64,000 bases of DNA from Neisseriaceae bacterium PsAf (GCA_017114885.1 WNLJ01000010.1:1-64000), one strand, 5' to 3'. Positions 9,153 to 18,639 are shown, numbered from the stretch's first letter. The notes: generated by a model from the letters alone, not told the origin. Translations and numbers: made by a program.

Positions 9153-9912
9153 AAACCCATTCAGTTGCTGTCGATAAATCAGGATGATACACATAATTTT
9201 CTAAATTAAATTCTTTTAAGTCTTCACTATTGCTTATTTGCTGCTCTGCTGCATAACGAACCATCAAGCCCCGAGCATATTTAGCCAAAATTCCTACTAC
9301 TTGGTAGCGCCCATTCTTAGGATTCATTCTCTTAAATACGGGAGTGATAACAGGGTAAGGTATCTTCTTAAAATCCAATACTTTTGCATATTCTTGTGAT
9401 GCCAAATTGATTAAACACTTACCCTCTTGTTGACTATCATTTTGTAATTCTTGAGTAATATATGCATCGAGTAGTCCATCCCAAAATTGATATAAATTCT
9501 TAGCACCTTCTATTGATAAAGGCGTTCCCATTTCTAAACGGTATGGTGGAATTGTATCACCAGGTTTTAAAACACCATACAGTCCAGAGAGAATCAATAA
9601 GTGATTTTGTACATACTGCTTTTCTACTCCACTCAAGCTAGAATAGTCAAGGCCACGATAAACATCACCAGCAAACAACTCTATTGCAGGATACATTTGA
9701 GCAGATCCAGATAAAATATCTTGATATCTTTGCTTGTTTTGCCAAGCCAATTTATCAGAAATCTTCATCAAAGAAGCAATTTCTTGTGGTGAATAAGTAC
9801 CAAGCACCTCTAGTAACTCTTGAGCCTGGTTTTGAAAAGTAGGAGCATGAAAATTTGTCTGATTACTTTCAGATTCATTCATCTTTTTTGCTGGAGATAG
9901 TATAAAAATCAT
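9136..9912 (-). CDS. yaaA: Peroxide stress protein YaaA (UPF0246)
   Basis: YaaA lowers intracellular free iron and DNA damage during hydrogen peroxide stress, and in Escherichia coli belongs to the OxyR regulon. The protein opens [17 protein letters not shown], with [16 protein letters not shown] and YPVITPVFK stretches typical of the family. I start it at the ATG at 9912 because AAGG lies about five bases upstream; two earlier codons (GTG ATA) are also in frame. It sits directly behind the rmpM terminator with no room for a separate promoter (see findings), and its end overlaps bioB by 17 bases. Confidence 0.92.
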   Translation of the reverse strand: MIFILSPAKKMNESESNQTNFHAPTFQNQAQELLEVLGTYSPQEIASLMKISDKLAWQNKQRYQDILSGSAQMYPAIELFAGDVYRGLDYSSLSGVEKQYVQNHLLILSGLYGVLKPGDTIPPYRLEMGTPLSIEGAKNLYQFWDGLLDAYITQELQNDSQQEGKCLINLASQEYAKVLDFKKIPYPVITPVFKRMNPKNGRYQVVGILAKYARGLMVRYAAEQQISNSEDLKEFNLENYVYHPDLSTATEWVFIQES

Positions 9913-9923
9913 TATCACCTTTC

Positions 9924-9956
9924 AAAAAAAAAAGGTTCCAACCGGAACCTTTTTTA
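9924..9956 (-). terminator. Intrinsic terminator of rmpM, abutting the yaaA ribosome-binding site
   Basis: Arms AAAGGTTCC and GGAACCTTT flank a four-base loop. On the minus strand the stem is followed by a T10 tract that runs straight into GAAAGG, the yaaA Shine-Dalgarno. A shorter T-tail also exists on the plus strand. Confidence 0.85.
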
Positions 9957-9968
9957 TATAAAATCTAA

Positions 9969-10613
9969 TTAGTTAGTAGGTTGTTCAATTTCGATTCTCT
10001 TAGTTGCACGAACCTTGATATCAACTCTACGATCTGGCTCAATACAATCGATTTGAGCTAAACGTTTTTTAGCTGCGTTTTTGATTCCAGCTACTTGAGC
10101 TTGACATTGTTCTGTCATACGAGCTTGACTTTCACCATAACCAACTGCAGAAATAATTTCAGCAGGAACACCTTGGCTGATTAAGTAGTCTCTTACAGAA
10201 TTAGCACGACGTTCAGAAAGTGCTTGGTTATAATCTTCTTTACCCATAAAGTCAGTGTGACCTTCAATCACTACAGACTCAACTTGAATACCTTGTTCGG
10301 TAATTTTAGCTGCAGCATTATTCAACGTTTGAATTGCTTCCGGACGTAATGTAGATTTATCGAAACCAAATAAGAAATTACTGCTTAAACTAATTACTGA
10401 ATCTTCAAATTGAACAGGAACTTCACCACCACATTCAGGTGCTTTAGTTTCTAAAAATGAATTTTGCCAACATTCATCGTAGCTGTTCTTAACAATTTTG
10501 CCATCAGTCAAACTTGTTTCAGTATAACCAGGATGGTCATGCTGAGCAGCAAACACACTAGTAGAAGCAAATAACGCAAGTAATACTGCGCTTAATTTTA
10601 GCTGTTTGGTCAT
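9969..10613 (-). CDS. rmpM: RmpM/OmpA-family outer-membrane-associated peptidoglycan-binding protein
   Basis: Periplasmic protein that anchors outer-membrane porins to peptidoglycan; in Neisseria it is the class 4 protein RmpM. Residues 1-22 are a signal peptide ending in VFAAQ. A short cysteine-containing linker ([15 protein letters not shown]) precedes the OmpA C-terminal domain at about residues 75-205, with [29 protein letters not shown] carrying the Asp and Arg that bind diaminopimelate. There is no N-terminal beta-barrel, which separates it from classical OmpA. A two-cysteine element ([17 protein letters not shown]) lies late in the domain, as in RmpM. It is driven by a strong promoter at 10746-10774. 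Confidence 0.93.
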   Translation of the reverse strand: MTKQLKLSAVLLALFASTSVFAAQHDHPGYTETSLTDGKIVKNSYDECWQNSFLETKAPECGGEVPVQFEDSVISLSSNFLFGFDKSTLRPEAIQTLNNAAAKITEQGIQVESVVIEGHTDFMGKEDYNQALSERRANSVRDYLISQGVPAEIISAVGYGESQARMTEQCQAQVAGIKNAAKKRLAQIDCIEPDRRVDIKVRATKRIEIEQPTN

Positions 10614-10745
10614 TATTATTTCCTCTATAAAAAATTATGCAACACTTAATTAAACACTATATATTGTCTGATCAAGCCTAAAATTAAAACATCACATGTT
10701 TAACTCTTAAAATAATACACGCGACACACGTAAATCCATACACTT

Positions 10746-10774
10746 ACTATAATGATAGGCCTAAACTCTGTCAA
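10746..10774 (-). promoter_or_regulatory. Strong sigma-70 promoter of rmpM
   Basis: On the minus strand a perfect TTGACA (10769-10774) and TATAGT (10746-10751) are separated by 17 bases, giving a leader of about 130 bases. The rest of the 571-base gap up to 11184 is AT-rich and shows no gene. Confidence 0.8.
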
Positions 10775-11113
10775 GACATACAAGCCTAATATATCCATAT
10801 ATCTCAAGCTAAATAAGCAATCCTTCCGTATCATTATATTGCATCATCAAAAACAAGCCAATAAACAATCTATATTTAGTTAGACACTTTATTGACTTAA
10901 ATTTAATCTCTTTTAAAACTATCTTAAAATTAATCCTATTTTAAAAAAATATGTTAAAAATTAAACATTTAAGATTATCAGCTAACTATTTGTTCAAGAA
11001 TAATATATTTGAATATTTTTACTTCAGAAAACACAATTAGAATTGTATAAAAGTAAATATTAGTCTAATATTATCCGATGGTTTAAACTCACTGAAATTT
11101 TCTGTTGTTTTAG

Positions 11114-11122
11114 TGCTACAAT
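11114..11122 (+). promoter_or_regulatory. Candidate extended -10 promoter of the TPR-lolB-ispE operon
   Basis: TGCTACAAT is an extended -10 element (TGn plus TACAAT) about 60 bases before the TPR gene start. No good -35 is visible. Confidence 0.4.
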
Positions 11123-11184
11123 TATCGCTCAACCAAACGAATAACCAAATATTTTTTGTTTTTCCTTAATTTTTAGGATTTTTA

Positions 11185-12954
11185 ATGAAGTTATCTAATA
11201 TACGTATGCGTACATATTTATCATATTTATACTTTTCAATAACAATTTTATGTATTTTTATCTCATCTAATTTAATTCACGCCAATGATGAACAAGAAAT
11301 TAGGAATAAAGCTTCCTATTTATTCATGGCCCTTAGTTCTGAAATCCTATTGACAAAAGGATATGGTGATGTTGCACTCGATGCTTATTATAAGCTACTA
11401 CAACAAACACAAGATGTAAAAATAGCAGAGCGTGCTACCGAAATAGCTTTAGCCAATAGAGATTTGGCAATGTCTAAGCAAATCCAATCTTTATGGAATA
11501 GCTATCATAAAAAACCATCGAATCATTTAAAAAATCTAGCTTGGGAGCAAGCAGTTCTTGAGAAAAATTACTCTTATTTGTTTAACAATCTTGAGCGTGT
11601 ACTGTCATCCACAACGCCACAAGAACAAAATTTTGTGTTCAATACAATGATCTCTCTTATTCTACAAGATATGTCTTTATCTAGATACGCTAAACAGATT
11701 AATACCATTACCAAACGATACCCTGACAATATAGACGCCATCATTACCAATGTAATATATTCTGCAGCTAGTCAAAATTATTCCTCAACTCAAAAGGCGA
11801 TTACCCAGTTACATTCAATCTCTCCTAAACCCAATGAAAGAATTGTTGTTTTATTGAGATTCTTAAATGATGTTAATCCGACTTATCTTAATGATTTTTT
11901 CAAAAATCTACCTCCTGAAAAATATCAAAAAGAATGGATCTCTTTTTATATAGACCAATTCCTTAATCAAAAACAGTATGAACAAGCATCCGATATCATT
12001 CAAAAAGCTTTGGTTAATTTTCCTAGCAAACCACTGTACACACAGGCAGGTTATATTTCAGCCTTAAAAAATGAGCCTCAAAATGTATACAATCATTATT
12101 TCACTCAGGCTTATCAATTAGCAGATAAAGAGCAAAAAAATTATGTTGCTGCTTTTGCTGCTGCGGGTGCCTTAGCCAATAAAAGTCTAGATTTATGTCA
12201 ATTATGGCTTAATAAAATACAGAGTCCTGACTACGAATACGATAAATTAATTATGCAAGGATTTATTGCTTATGATCAGGGCGATTACAAACGATTAAAA
12301 AAAATATTAACTCAAGCAGAAAAACTACCCCAGCTCTCTGGTGTTGTATATCAGTATGATCAGTATGCACGACTTAAGTTAGCCCAAATAGCTCAAACCG
12401 AAAAGGGTAAAAATGCCCTAAAAGAGGCAATCGTTTTAGAAAATTCAGTTCAAGGGAATGCACCTGAATTAACTGATATAAAAATGAGAATATTATTATA
12501 TAAAGGTGACCTTTATGCTGATGATAAAAATTATACCCAGGCAGAACAAGCATATAGAGAGGCTGTTAGCATATACCCAGATGCTTTTAATCTTAATGCC
12601 CTGGGTTACACCCTTCTGGAATTTAACGACCAGAAAAAAAACAAGCAAGCTTTGACTATTCTTCAGCAAGCTTATGAATTAGATACAAGTTCTCCAGAAA
12701 TTATGGATAGTCTCGGCTGGGCCTATGTGTTAAATGGCTATGTCAATAAAGGCCTACCATACTTAAGAAGGGCTTACCAAGCAATACAATCCAGTGAAGC
12801 GGGTTCTCACCTAGCTCATGCTTTATGGATTAGTGGAGATAAAGAAAGTGCCTTACAAATTATTCGCACTGAACTTAATAAAAACCCTTCAGATCCCTTC
12901 ATGCAAAAAGTCATTAAAATAAATCGAATTTCAAAGAAAGAACTAAACTTATGA
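11185..12954 (+). CDS. Exported tetratricopeptide repeat protein
   Basis: A 589-residue protein whose N-terminal hydrophobic segment (about residues 14-34, then IHAND) looks like a signal peptide or signal anchor. Helical repeat character runs through the whole sequence. The clearest TPR units are near residues 445-480 (KGDLYADDKNYTQAEQAYREAVSIYP), 490-515 and 525-580 (DSLGWAYVLNGYVNKGLPYLRRAYQ). A TPR gene placed before lolB is common in Betaproteobacteria. Partner and function are unknown; an envelope scaffold role is a guess from its operon with lolB. TAGGAT lies five bases before the ATG, and the stop overlaps the lolB start by four bases. Confidence 0.85.
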   Translation: MKLSNIRMRTYLSYLYFSITILCIFISSNLIHANDEQEIRNKASYLFMALSSEILLTKGYGDVALDAYYKLLQQTQDVKIAERATEIALANRDLAMSKQIQSLWNSYHKKPSNHLKNLAWEQAVLEKNYSYLFNNLERVLSSTTPQEQNFVFNTMISLILQDMSLSRYAKQINTITKRYPDNIDAIITNVIYSAASQNYSSTQKAITQLHSISPKPNERIVVLLRFLNDVNPTYLNDFFKNLPPEKYQKEWISFYIDQFLNQKQYEQASDIIQKALVNFPSKPLYTQAGYISALKNEPQNVYNHYFTQAYQLADKEQKNYVAAFAAAGALANKSLDLCQLWLNKIQSPDYEYDKLIMQGFIAYDQGDYKRLKKILTQAEKLPQLSGVVYQYDQYARLKLAQIAQTEKGKNALKEAIVLENSVQGNAPELTDIKMRILLYKGDLYADDKNYTQAEQAYREAVSIYPDAFNLNALGYTLLEFNDQKKNKQALTILQQAYELDTSSPEIMDSLGWAYVLNGYVNKGLPYLRRAYQAIQSSEAGSHLAHALWISGDKESALQIIRTELNKNPSDPFMQKVIKINRISKKELNL

Positions 12955-13559
12955 ATCAGGCAAAATTTCGTTTTTTATCTTTTTTATCAGCTGTCTCCTT
13001 ATTGTCTGGCTGTGCTACTCTGCCAAATGATAATGCTGTCTGGCAAGCTTACTCCAATCAGAACATAGATTTTAATGCTTTTGGTCGTCTATCTATAAAA
13101 GTTGAAACACGTGGTTCACATGGCAACTTTGATTGGAATAACCAGCACTCTGAAAATTTTAGCGTCATTGATATTAACACCCCTCTTGGCAACACCATAG
13201 GAGAACTATGTAAAGATTCTATGGGTGTGGTTGCTGAAAATAACAAAGGCGAAATTTTTACTGGAAAAAATGCTGCCGAATTAAGTGAAAGACTGCTCGG
13301 TTTCCCCGTCCCTATTGATTATCTTGATTTATGGGTCAATGGCTACGCTTCAACACAAGCTCCTTACAAAATATCTGGTAATAAACTGTACCAAGACAAT
13401 TGGACCATCGAACGAGTATTGGATAAAAACCAACAACCTAAGGCGATAATGCTACAAAGAAATGAATTAAGTATGACTATCTTTTTTGATGAGTTTTCAA
13501 AGCTCAATCATCAAAATGATAACAACCAACATTTAATTTGTCCTAATAGAAGCTTATGA
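12951..13559 (+). CDS. lolB: Outer-membrane lipoprotein receptor LolB
   Basis: Accepts lipoproteins from the periplasmic carrier LolA and inserts them into the outer membrane; it is itself a lipoprotein. The signal peptide ends in the lipobox LSGC with the lipidated cysteine at residue 21. The mature part has LolB features such as GRLSIKVETRGSHGNFDWNNQHSENFSV and TPLGNTIGELC, and 202 residues is normal. Four-base overlaps with both the TPR gene and ispE indicate tight coupling. The lolB-ispE neighbourhood is conserved in Beta- and Gammaproteobacteria, which supports the call. Confidence 0.92.
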   Translation: MNQAKFRFLSFLSAVSLLSGCATLPNDNAVWQAYSNQNIDFNAFGRLSIKVETRGSHGNFDWNNQHSENFSVIDINTPLGNTIGELCKDSMGVVAENNKGEIFTGKNAAELSERLLGFPVPIDYLDLWVNGYASTQAPYKISGNKLYQDNWTIERVLDKNQQPKAIMLQRNELSMTIFFDEFSKLNHQNDNNQHLICPNRSL

Positions 13560-14389
13560 GCTATTATTTATCCCCAGCAAAATTGAATTTATATTTAAAA
13601 ATCAAGGGGAAACGTGATGACGGCTACCACTTAATTGAATCCGTTTTTTCACTCATTAATTTGTTCGATATACTTGAGATTGAACCCACATTTAAAGATG
13701 AAGTCACTCTTGTTTCATCAAATAAAGAAATAGCTAATGAAGATAATTTAGTGGTAAGAGCCGCTTATTTACTCAAAGAAAAAACAAATAATAAAAATGG
13801 TGCTAACATCATTCTAAGTAAAAATATTCCTATGGGCGCAGGATTAGGCGGTGGTAGTTCTAATGCAGCTACTACTTTAATAGCACTTAACTATTTGTGG
13901 AAAACCTGCTTATCCGTATCTGAGCTAAGAGAAATTGGACTTCAACTAGGTGCAGATGTGCCTTTTTTCATTTTAGGTAAAAATGCCTTAGTCTCTGGTA
14001 TAGGTGAGATTTTAAAGCCCATCCAGCTAGAAAAATCATATTATGTTGTCATCTTTCCCAATATACACATTTCTACAAAAAAATTTTTTCAGTCCTTAAT
14101 CTTGACACAAAATGAAACTCCTAGCATAATTAGCGGTCTTGATGATGAGTCAATTGCAATAAATGACCTACAAACAACTGCTTTTAGTTTACACCCAGAA
14201 ATGGAAACAATTAGTCAGTTGCTAGCACCGTTTGGTAAAGCTGTTATGACTGGTTCTGGCTCTGCACTTTTTATTAAAACAAAAAGCAAGGAACAGGCAT
14301 TTTTAATAAAAAAACAATTACCTAATCATTTAAGGATTTTTTGTGTTGAATCTTTAGCACAGCACCCGTTAAATGGTTTAAAAATTTAG
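13556..14389 (+). CDS. ispE: 4-diphosphocytidyl-2-C-methyl-D-erythritol kinase
   Basis: ATP-dependent kinase of the MEP (non-mevalonate) isoprenoid pathway. It is a GHMP-kinase superfamily member: the substrate motif PAKLNLYLKIKGKRDDGYH is at residues 7-25 and the ATP-binding glycine loop PMGAGLGGGSSNAA is near 90-103. A C-terminal motif (AVMTGSGSALF) completes the active site. At 277 residues it is normal length. It overlaps lolB by four bases and is followed after ten bases by tRNA-Gln, so the tRNA is probably processed from the same transcript. Confidence 0.96.
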   Translation: MSYYLSPAKLNLYLKIKGKRDDGYHLIESVFSLINLFDILEIEPTFKDEVTLVSSNKEIANEDNLVVRAAYLLKEKTNNKNGANIILSKNIPMGAGLGGGSSNAATTLIALNYLWKTCLSVSELREIGLQLGADVPFFILGKNALVSGIGEILKPIQLEKSYYVVIFPNIHISTKKFFQSLILTQNETPSIISGLDDESIAINDLQTTAFSLHPEMETISQLLAPFGKAVMTGSGSALFIKTKSKEQAFLIKKQLPNHLRIFCVESLAQHPLNGLKI

Positions 14390-14398
14390 GGATACAGA

Positions 14399-14474
14399 TG
14401 GGGAGTCGTCAAGTGGTTAAGACACTGGGTTTTGATCCCAGTATGCGGAGGTTCGAATCCTCCCTCCTCAGCCA
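14399..14474 (+). tRNA. trnQ: tRNA-Gln (anticodon TTG)
   Basis: A 76-base cloverleaf with encoded CCA. The acceptor arms TGGGGAG and CTCCTCA pair with one G-T wobble, the anticodon stem CTGGG/CCCAG encloses the loop TTTTGAT, and the T arm contains GGTTCGAATCC. It is ten bases after ispE and upstream of prs, as in other Neisseriaceae-like genomes. Confidence 0.97.
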
Positions 14475-14480
14475 AAATTC

Positions 14481-14515
14481 GAGCGTATGGGATAATCCTG
14501 TGCGCTCTTTTGTTT
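14481..14515 (+). terminator. Intrinsic terminator after tRNA-Gln
   Basis: A 12-pair stem (GAGCGTATGGGA with TCCTGTGCGCTC, three wobble pairs, loop TAA) is followed by TTTTGTTT. It would end the TPR-lolB-ispE-tRNA transcript. Confidence 0.75.
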
Positions 14516-14651
14516 GTTGCGTTAATACGACTTTAGTAGGATTAGTTTTTAAAACACCTCTATTTTGTGGTATTCTTGCAAAACAATATACAGGCTCAAA
14601 TTAATAATGTTTTGTAAAGTTATAAAATTTAACTCACTTTATGGAATTGAC

Positions 14652-15638
14652 ATGGCTTCTTACGACAGCTTAATGGTTTTTACGGGCAATGCGAATCCCG
14701 TATTAGCGGAAAATGTAGTTAAACATTTGGATATATCCCTTGGTAGAGCGAATGTAGGTACCTTTTCTGATGGGGAAACAGCAATAGAATTACTGGAAAA
14801 CGTTAGAGGCAGAGATGTGTTTATTTTGCAATCTACCTGTCATCCAACAAATGATAATTTGATGGAAATTCTAACCATGGCTGATGCACTAAAAAGAGCT
14901 TCAGCTGGAAGAATTACTGCTGCCATTCCTTACTTTGGATATGCTCGCCAAGATCGCAGACCTCGTTCAGCACGTGTACCTATTTCTGCAAAACTGGTAG
15001 CTAACATGTTAGATAAAGCAGGAATTGATCGTGTCTTAACTGTAGATTTGCATGCCGATCAAATTCAAGGCTTTTTTGACATTCCGGTGGACAATGTTTA
15101 CGCAACACCTATTTTGACTCATGATATTCAAGAGCAAAGATTAAAAAATATTATCGTGGTTAGTCCTGATATTGGTGGTGTGGTTCGTGCAAGAGCAGCA
15201 GCTAAAGTATTAAATAGTGAATTGGCTATTATTGATAAACGTCGACCTAAAGCCAATGTAGCAGAAGTGATGAATATTATTGGTGAAGTAGAAAATAAAA
15301 CCTGTTTATTATTCGATGATATGATAGATACCGCCAATACTTTATGTAAAGCAGCCACTGCTTTAAAAGAAAAAGGCGCTAATCAAGTGTTGGCATACGC
15401 CACCCACCCTGTATTATCTGGTGGTGCTGTGCAAAGAATAAATGAATCAATTATTGATAAAGTAGTAGTAACTGATACTATTCCTTTATCTGAAGAAGCT
15501 CAATCTTCTAAAAAAATAAGACAAATTAGTATTTCTGGATTACTGGCTGAAACAATGCGTCGTATCAGCAATGAAGAGTCGGTTTCCTACTTATTTAATG
15601 AAGATTTAGCAAAACCGGGAGCTTTATTTCTCCCTTAA
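14652..15638 (+). CDS. prs: Ribose-phosphate pyrophosphokinase
   Basis: Makes phosphoribosyl pyrophosphate from ribose-5-phosphate and ATP, feeding nucleotide, histidine and tryptophan synthesis. I chose the ATG at 14652, giving [22 protein letters not shown] and 328 residues, the family's usual length. Earlier in-frame ATGs at 14565 and 14587 would place foreign sequence in front and lack a ribosome-binding site. Family motifs are visible: [51 protein letters not shown] and the PRPP loop [13 protein letters not shown]. The next gene, rplY, is separated only by a terminator-like hairpin. Confidence 0.96.
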   Translation: MASYDSLMVFTGNANPVLAENVVKHLDISLGRANVGTFSDGETAIELLENVRGRDVFILQSTCHPTNDNLMEILTMADALKRASAGRITAAIPYFGYARQDRRPRSARVPISAKLVANMLDKAGIDRVLTVDLHADQIQGFFDIPVDNVYATPILTHDIQEQRLKNIIVVSPDIGGVVRARAAAKVLNSELAIIDKRRPKANVAEVMNIIGEVENKTCLLFDDMIDTANTLCKAATALKEKGANQVLAYATHPVLSGGAVQRINESIIDKVVVTDTIPLSEEAQSSKKIRQISISGLLAETMRRISNEESVSYLFNEDLAKPGALFLP

Positions 15639-15646
15639 CTAAAACC

Positions 15647-15690
15647 TATCTAGAAAATTGGTCGCGATTTTATCTAGATAATAATTTTTT
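15647..15690 (+). terminator. Terminator-like hairpin with U-tract directly before the rplY ribosome-binding site
   Basis: TATCTAGA (15647-15654) pairs with TCTAGATA (15673-15680), extended inward by AAA/TTT pairs, and is followed by AATTTTTT ending at 15690. The next base begins GGAG, the rplY Shine-Dalgarno. It may be a leaky terminator or an attenuator between prs and rplY. Confidence 0.55.
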
Positions 15691-15702
15691 GGAGTGTTAA
15701 TT

Positions 15703-16275
15703 ATGACAGAAGTAGTAAAAGCAAATAAAAGAGACGAGATAGGTACGCGTGCGAGCCGCCGCCTACGTAAAGAAGGATTGATTCCTGCTATTGTTTATGG
15801 TGAAAATCAAGAACCAGTAAATATATCAGTCGATCAAAACAAAATGTTCCATGCTCTAAATCGACCTGAATTTCATACCAGTTTGATTAATTTAGAGTTA
15901 GATGGCAAGACTTTAGAAGTAATTGTGCGTTCTTTTCAGATGCACCCTTTTAAACCTAAGGTTCAACATATTGACTTTCAGGTGGTTGATGCTAAAAAAA
16001 CAATTAAAATTAAAGTTCCATTGGAATTTTTAAATGCTGAATCTTCAGCAGCTGTAAAACTCCATGGTGGTGCTATCTTTAGAATTGCTAATTCAGTTGA
16101 GGTTATTACCAAGCCGACTTCTATTCCACAAAAACTAACAGTCGATTTACGAGATATTCTTCCTGGACAAATTTTGCATGTATCTGATATTGAATTACCA
16201 GAAGGTGTCGAGTCAGTTGCCCTGAAACGTGGTAACAATCCACCAATCGTATCATCTTCAGGAAAGAGCAAATAA
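15703..16275 (+). CDS. rplY: 50S ribosomal protein L25 (general stress protein Ctc type)
   Basis: Binds 5S rRNA in the large ribosomal subunit. This is the long two-domain form: an N-terminal L25 domain (about residues 1-92, RDEIGTRASRRLRKEGLIPAIVYG) and a C-terminal Ctc/TL5 beta domain ending with DIELPEGVESVALKRGNNPPI. I use the ATG at 15703 (190 residues) because GGAG lies eight bases upstream; an in-frame GTG nine bases earlier overlaps that site. The prs-rplY order is conserved in Proteobacteria. A hairpin terminator follows. Confidence 0.95.
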   Translation: MTEVVKANKRDEIGTRASRRLRKEGLIPAIVYGENQEPVNISVDQNKMFHALNRPEFHTSLINLELDGKTLEVIVRSFQMHPFKPKVQHIDFQVVDAKKTIKIKVPLEFLNAESSAAVKLHGGAIFRIANSVEVITKPTSIPQKLTVDLRDILPGQILHVSDIELPEGVESVALKRGNNPPIVSSSGKSK

Positions 16276-16283
16276 ACAACCCT

Positions 16284-16314
16284 AAAAAAAAACCAAGCAG
16301 TGCTTGGTTTTTTT
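16284..16314 (+). terminator. Intrinsic terminator of rplY
   Basis: AAAAACCAAGC and GCTTGGTTTTT form the stem around a short AGT loop, followed by a T tract. Confidence 0.9.
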
Positions 16315-16403
16315 GATTCTTCTTTTGTGGTAAATATACATCATAAAAATAACCGCTTTAACCGCTTGTTACATCACGCTAACATACTATGCTGGTTTTA
16401 ATT

Positions 16404-16432
16404 TTAAAATAAATGACAATATCTAATATAAT
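16404..16432 (+). promoter_or_regulatory. Promoter of the GDSL autotransporter
   Basis: TTAAAA (16404-16409) and a perfect TATAAT (16427-16432) are 17 bases apart, about 30 bases before the start codon, with AAGGAAAT as ribosome-binding site. Confidence 0.6.
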
Positions 16433-16461
16433 CAACAAAGATTAACTATAAGGAAATAATC

Positions 16462-18639
16462 ATGCGAATGAATAAGTCTTTGCTCACCTTAACATTAAGC
16501 ACGTTACTAACAGCTCCATTAAGTTTTGCGGATGAAATCTCTAACATTATATCTGGTATCCCTGTTTTTATAGACGATATAGTCGCAGGCGGCCCTCTTA
16601 ACTATATTCCTGACTTCCCACAAGAAAACCTAGATAAAAAGAAAGATGGCTATGAATTCAATAACTTGATTATTTTAGGAGATAGTTTAAGTGATCAAGG
16701 CTCTAGTGGTAGAAAATATCGATACATTGCTGGCGGTTATGAAAGCCCTATGTATTTAGATTATTTAAGTCTTGCATTTACTGGTAAAAATGCTGCGCCA
16801 GCAGATGCTGGTGGTATGAACTATGCACTTAGAGGAGCGAGTATGTTGAGAATTCAAGATGACCGCAGGAGCATTCAAGAACAATATGATTTGTATCTTA
16901 AACAACATGATTATAAGGCTGATCCTGACTCCCTTTATGTTTTATGGGGAGGAAATATGGATTTAAACGTGTTAGTCGCCAATAATGCTGTCAACATACT
17001 TCTTGGAAAATATGATTTAAATAAACCAGAATACACACTTAATGAATCACCTCAGGAAACAGCTGATATTGCACAAGATTTACTTAATCGTGGTGCACCA
17101 TATGTATTTATTCCCAATATCCCAGATTCAACTATTTTCCCTTATAGTATGTTGGTTACAGTGGAACAAGTGGTAGAAACGATCTTTAAACCCATTAAAA
17201 TTATTCCCTATACATGGATGATTAGCGCAGCAGGGCGTCAAGTTGACCACTATGCAAGAAATCCAAATAATACCGTCCAAGCAGACGGTCGATATTTCTT
17301 TCGTGAAAACCATATTAACGCGATGCAAAGTCAACTTTATTGGATGTTACCAAGACCTCTTATCGCTTTTATGTATGACGCTATTACCTATCTTCAAGAT
17401 AAGACGGTTGGACAATATAACTATTCCCTTAATCAAGCATTAAGCAATGTGGATGGCAATATTGTTTATTTTGACTTTGATGCCTTATTAAATGAAGTAG
17501 CTTATAACTATAAAGATTATGGTATTGATACTGTTTTAGTTCCCACATGTACTTTGGGTTATTCTTCTCGTTTTTGTGATAGAGGTTCGCCTGAATACCA
17601 CTCAGAAATTTCTTTATTTAGTGATTGGTTCCATCCTAGTCCAGAATTACATCTTATGATGGCGCAAACCATGCAAGCGATTTTTAATGCCCCTGTTTAT
17701 GCAAGTTCTATTGCACGACAAGCAGACAGCATTAATTTATCTAGAGAATTTTTTATCAATAATCAACTCGATGAATTAAGGTATCAAATCAGTCCAGAAC
17801 TTAATCGCCCTTCTTTTTTCGTAGGCTATTCTGGTTCTACCGATAAAAGTGGTGTGTATGTCGATAAAAAGAAAACCCATACAAATATGTTAAATATTGG
17901 AATATATTCGTATATAAATCCACAATGGCTAGTGGGTGCCGCTGTATCTCTAGGTTTTGGTAAAAATAAGCCGCATGATCATTTTCAATATGATTTCAAT
18001 CACCAAAACTTGAGTTTCTTTACTCAATATACTTTTGAGAATAATTTATGGCTTAACCTAAACCTTGGTGTTGGTCGTTTGAGTGCCGAAGATATTGTTC
18101 ATTCTACGCTTATCTATACAAAATTGATTGAAAACAAAGGTGAAACTAAAGCCTACTCTTATAATGCCTTAGCGAGAATGGGTATGGATGTCTATAAGGA
18201 TGAGAATCAACAAACGGGCCCTATTTTAGAATTAGGATTTAATCGATTTAAAGTTAATGGTTATGAAGAAAGTGGTAAGAAGTTTTTAGCTATGAAGTAC
18301 AATAAGTATAATTATGATAAGGATCATGTTGGTGTTGGCTGGTACTATCGTAATCAAGCTCTAGAAATAGGATCTAAGCCTGTTCAAGTGTCTTTTGAAA
18401 CTACGGTCAATCGTAGATTGGGTGGTAATCAATTTAAAATTCCCGCTTCTCTGACAACTGCTCCTGCTATGTTTAAAAGAGAAATTAAAGACACTGACAA
18501 ACAGTGGGTTAATACTAAAGTTGGTGCAAAAATGAACATTAATCAAGCCACATCAATCTCAACCAACCTAGGCTATTCATCTGATTTAAAACGAAGTAAA
18601 CACCTTAACTACTCACTTGGTTTCAAATATCTATTTTAA
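16462..18639 (+). CDS. GDSL-type esterase/lipase autotransporter
   Basis: A type Va autotransporter with an SGNH hydrolase passenger. Residues 1-23 are a signal peptide (LLTLTLSTLLTAPLSFAD). The catalytic serine is in GDSLSDQG at S75. Block II is GGMNYALRGASM, block III is a modified LWGGNMDLNVL, and the Asp-His pair is in SDWFHPSPELH. From about residue 450 the sequence alternates hydrophobic and polar residues as an outer-membrane beta-barrel and ends in the terminal aromatic signature YSLGFKYLF. The layout matches the EstA/ApeE/McaP family of surface lipases, usually about 600-650 residues, so 725 is slightly long. Substrate is unknown; membrane-lipid or tween-type esters are likely by family. 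Confidence 0.9.
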   Translation: MRMNKSLLTLTLSTLLTAPLSFADEISNIISGIPVFIDDIVAGGPLNYIPDFPQENLDKKKDGYEFNNLIILGDSLSDQGSSGRKYRYIAGGYESPMYLDYLSLAFTGKNAAPADAGGMNYALRGASMLRIQDDRRSIQEQYDLYLKQHDYKADPDSLYVLWGGNMDLNVLVANNAVNILLGKYDLNKPEYTLNESPQETADIAQDLLNRGAPYVFIPNIPDSTIFPYSMLVTVEQVVETIFKPIKIIPYTWMISAAGRQVDHYARNPNNTVQADGRYFFRENHINAMQSQLYWMLPRPLIAFMYDAITYLQDKTVGQYNYSLNQALSNVDGNIVYFDFDALLNEVAYNYKDYGIDTVLVPTCTLGYSSRFCDRGSPEYHSEISLFSDWFHPSPELHLMMAQTMQAIFNAPVYASSIARQADSINLSREFFINNQLDELRYQISPELNRPSFFVGYSGSTDKSGVYVDKKKTHTNMLNIGIYSYINPQWLVGAAVSLGFGKNKPHDHFQYDFNHQNLSFFTQYTFENNLWLNLNLGVGRLSAEDIVHSTLIYTKLIENKGETKAYSYNALARMGMDVYKDENQQTGPILELGFNRFKVNGYEESGKKFLAMKYNKYNYDKDHVGVGWYYRNQALEIGSKPVQVSFETTVNRRLGGNQFKIPASLTTAPAMFKREIKDTDKQWVNTKVGAKMNINQATSISTNLGYSSDLKRSKHLNYSLGFKYLF

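Noticed and set aside
14398-14604. A plus-strand ORF of 68 codons starting at 14398
   Set aside because: It is the tRNA-Gln gene and its terminator read as protein.
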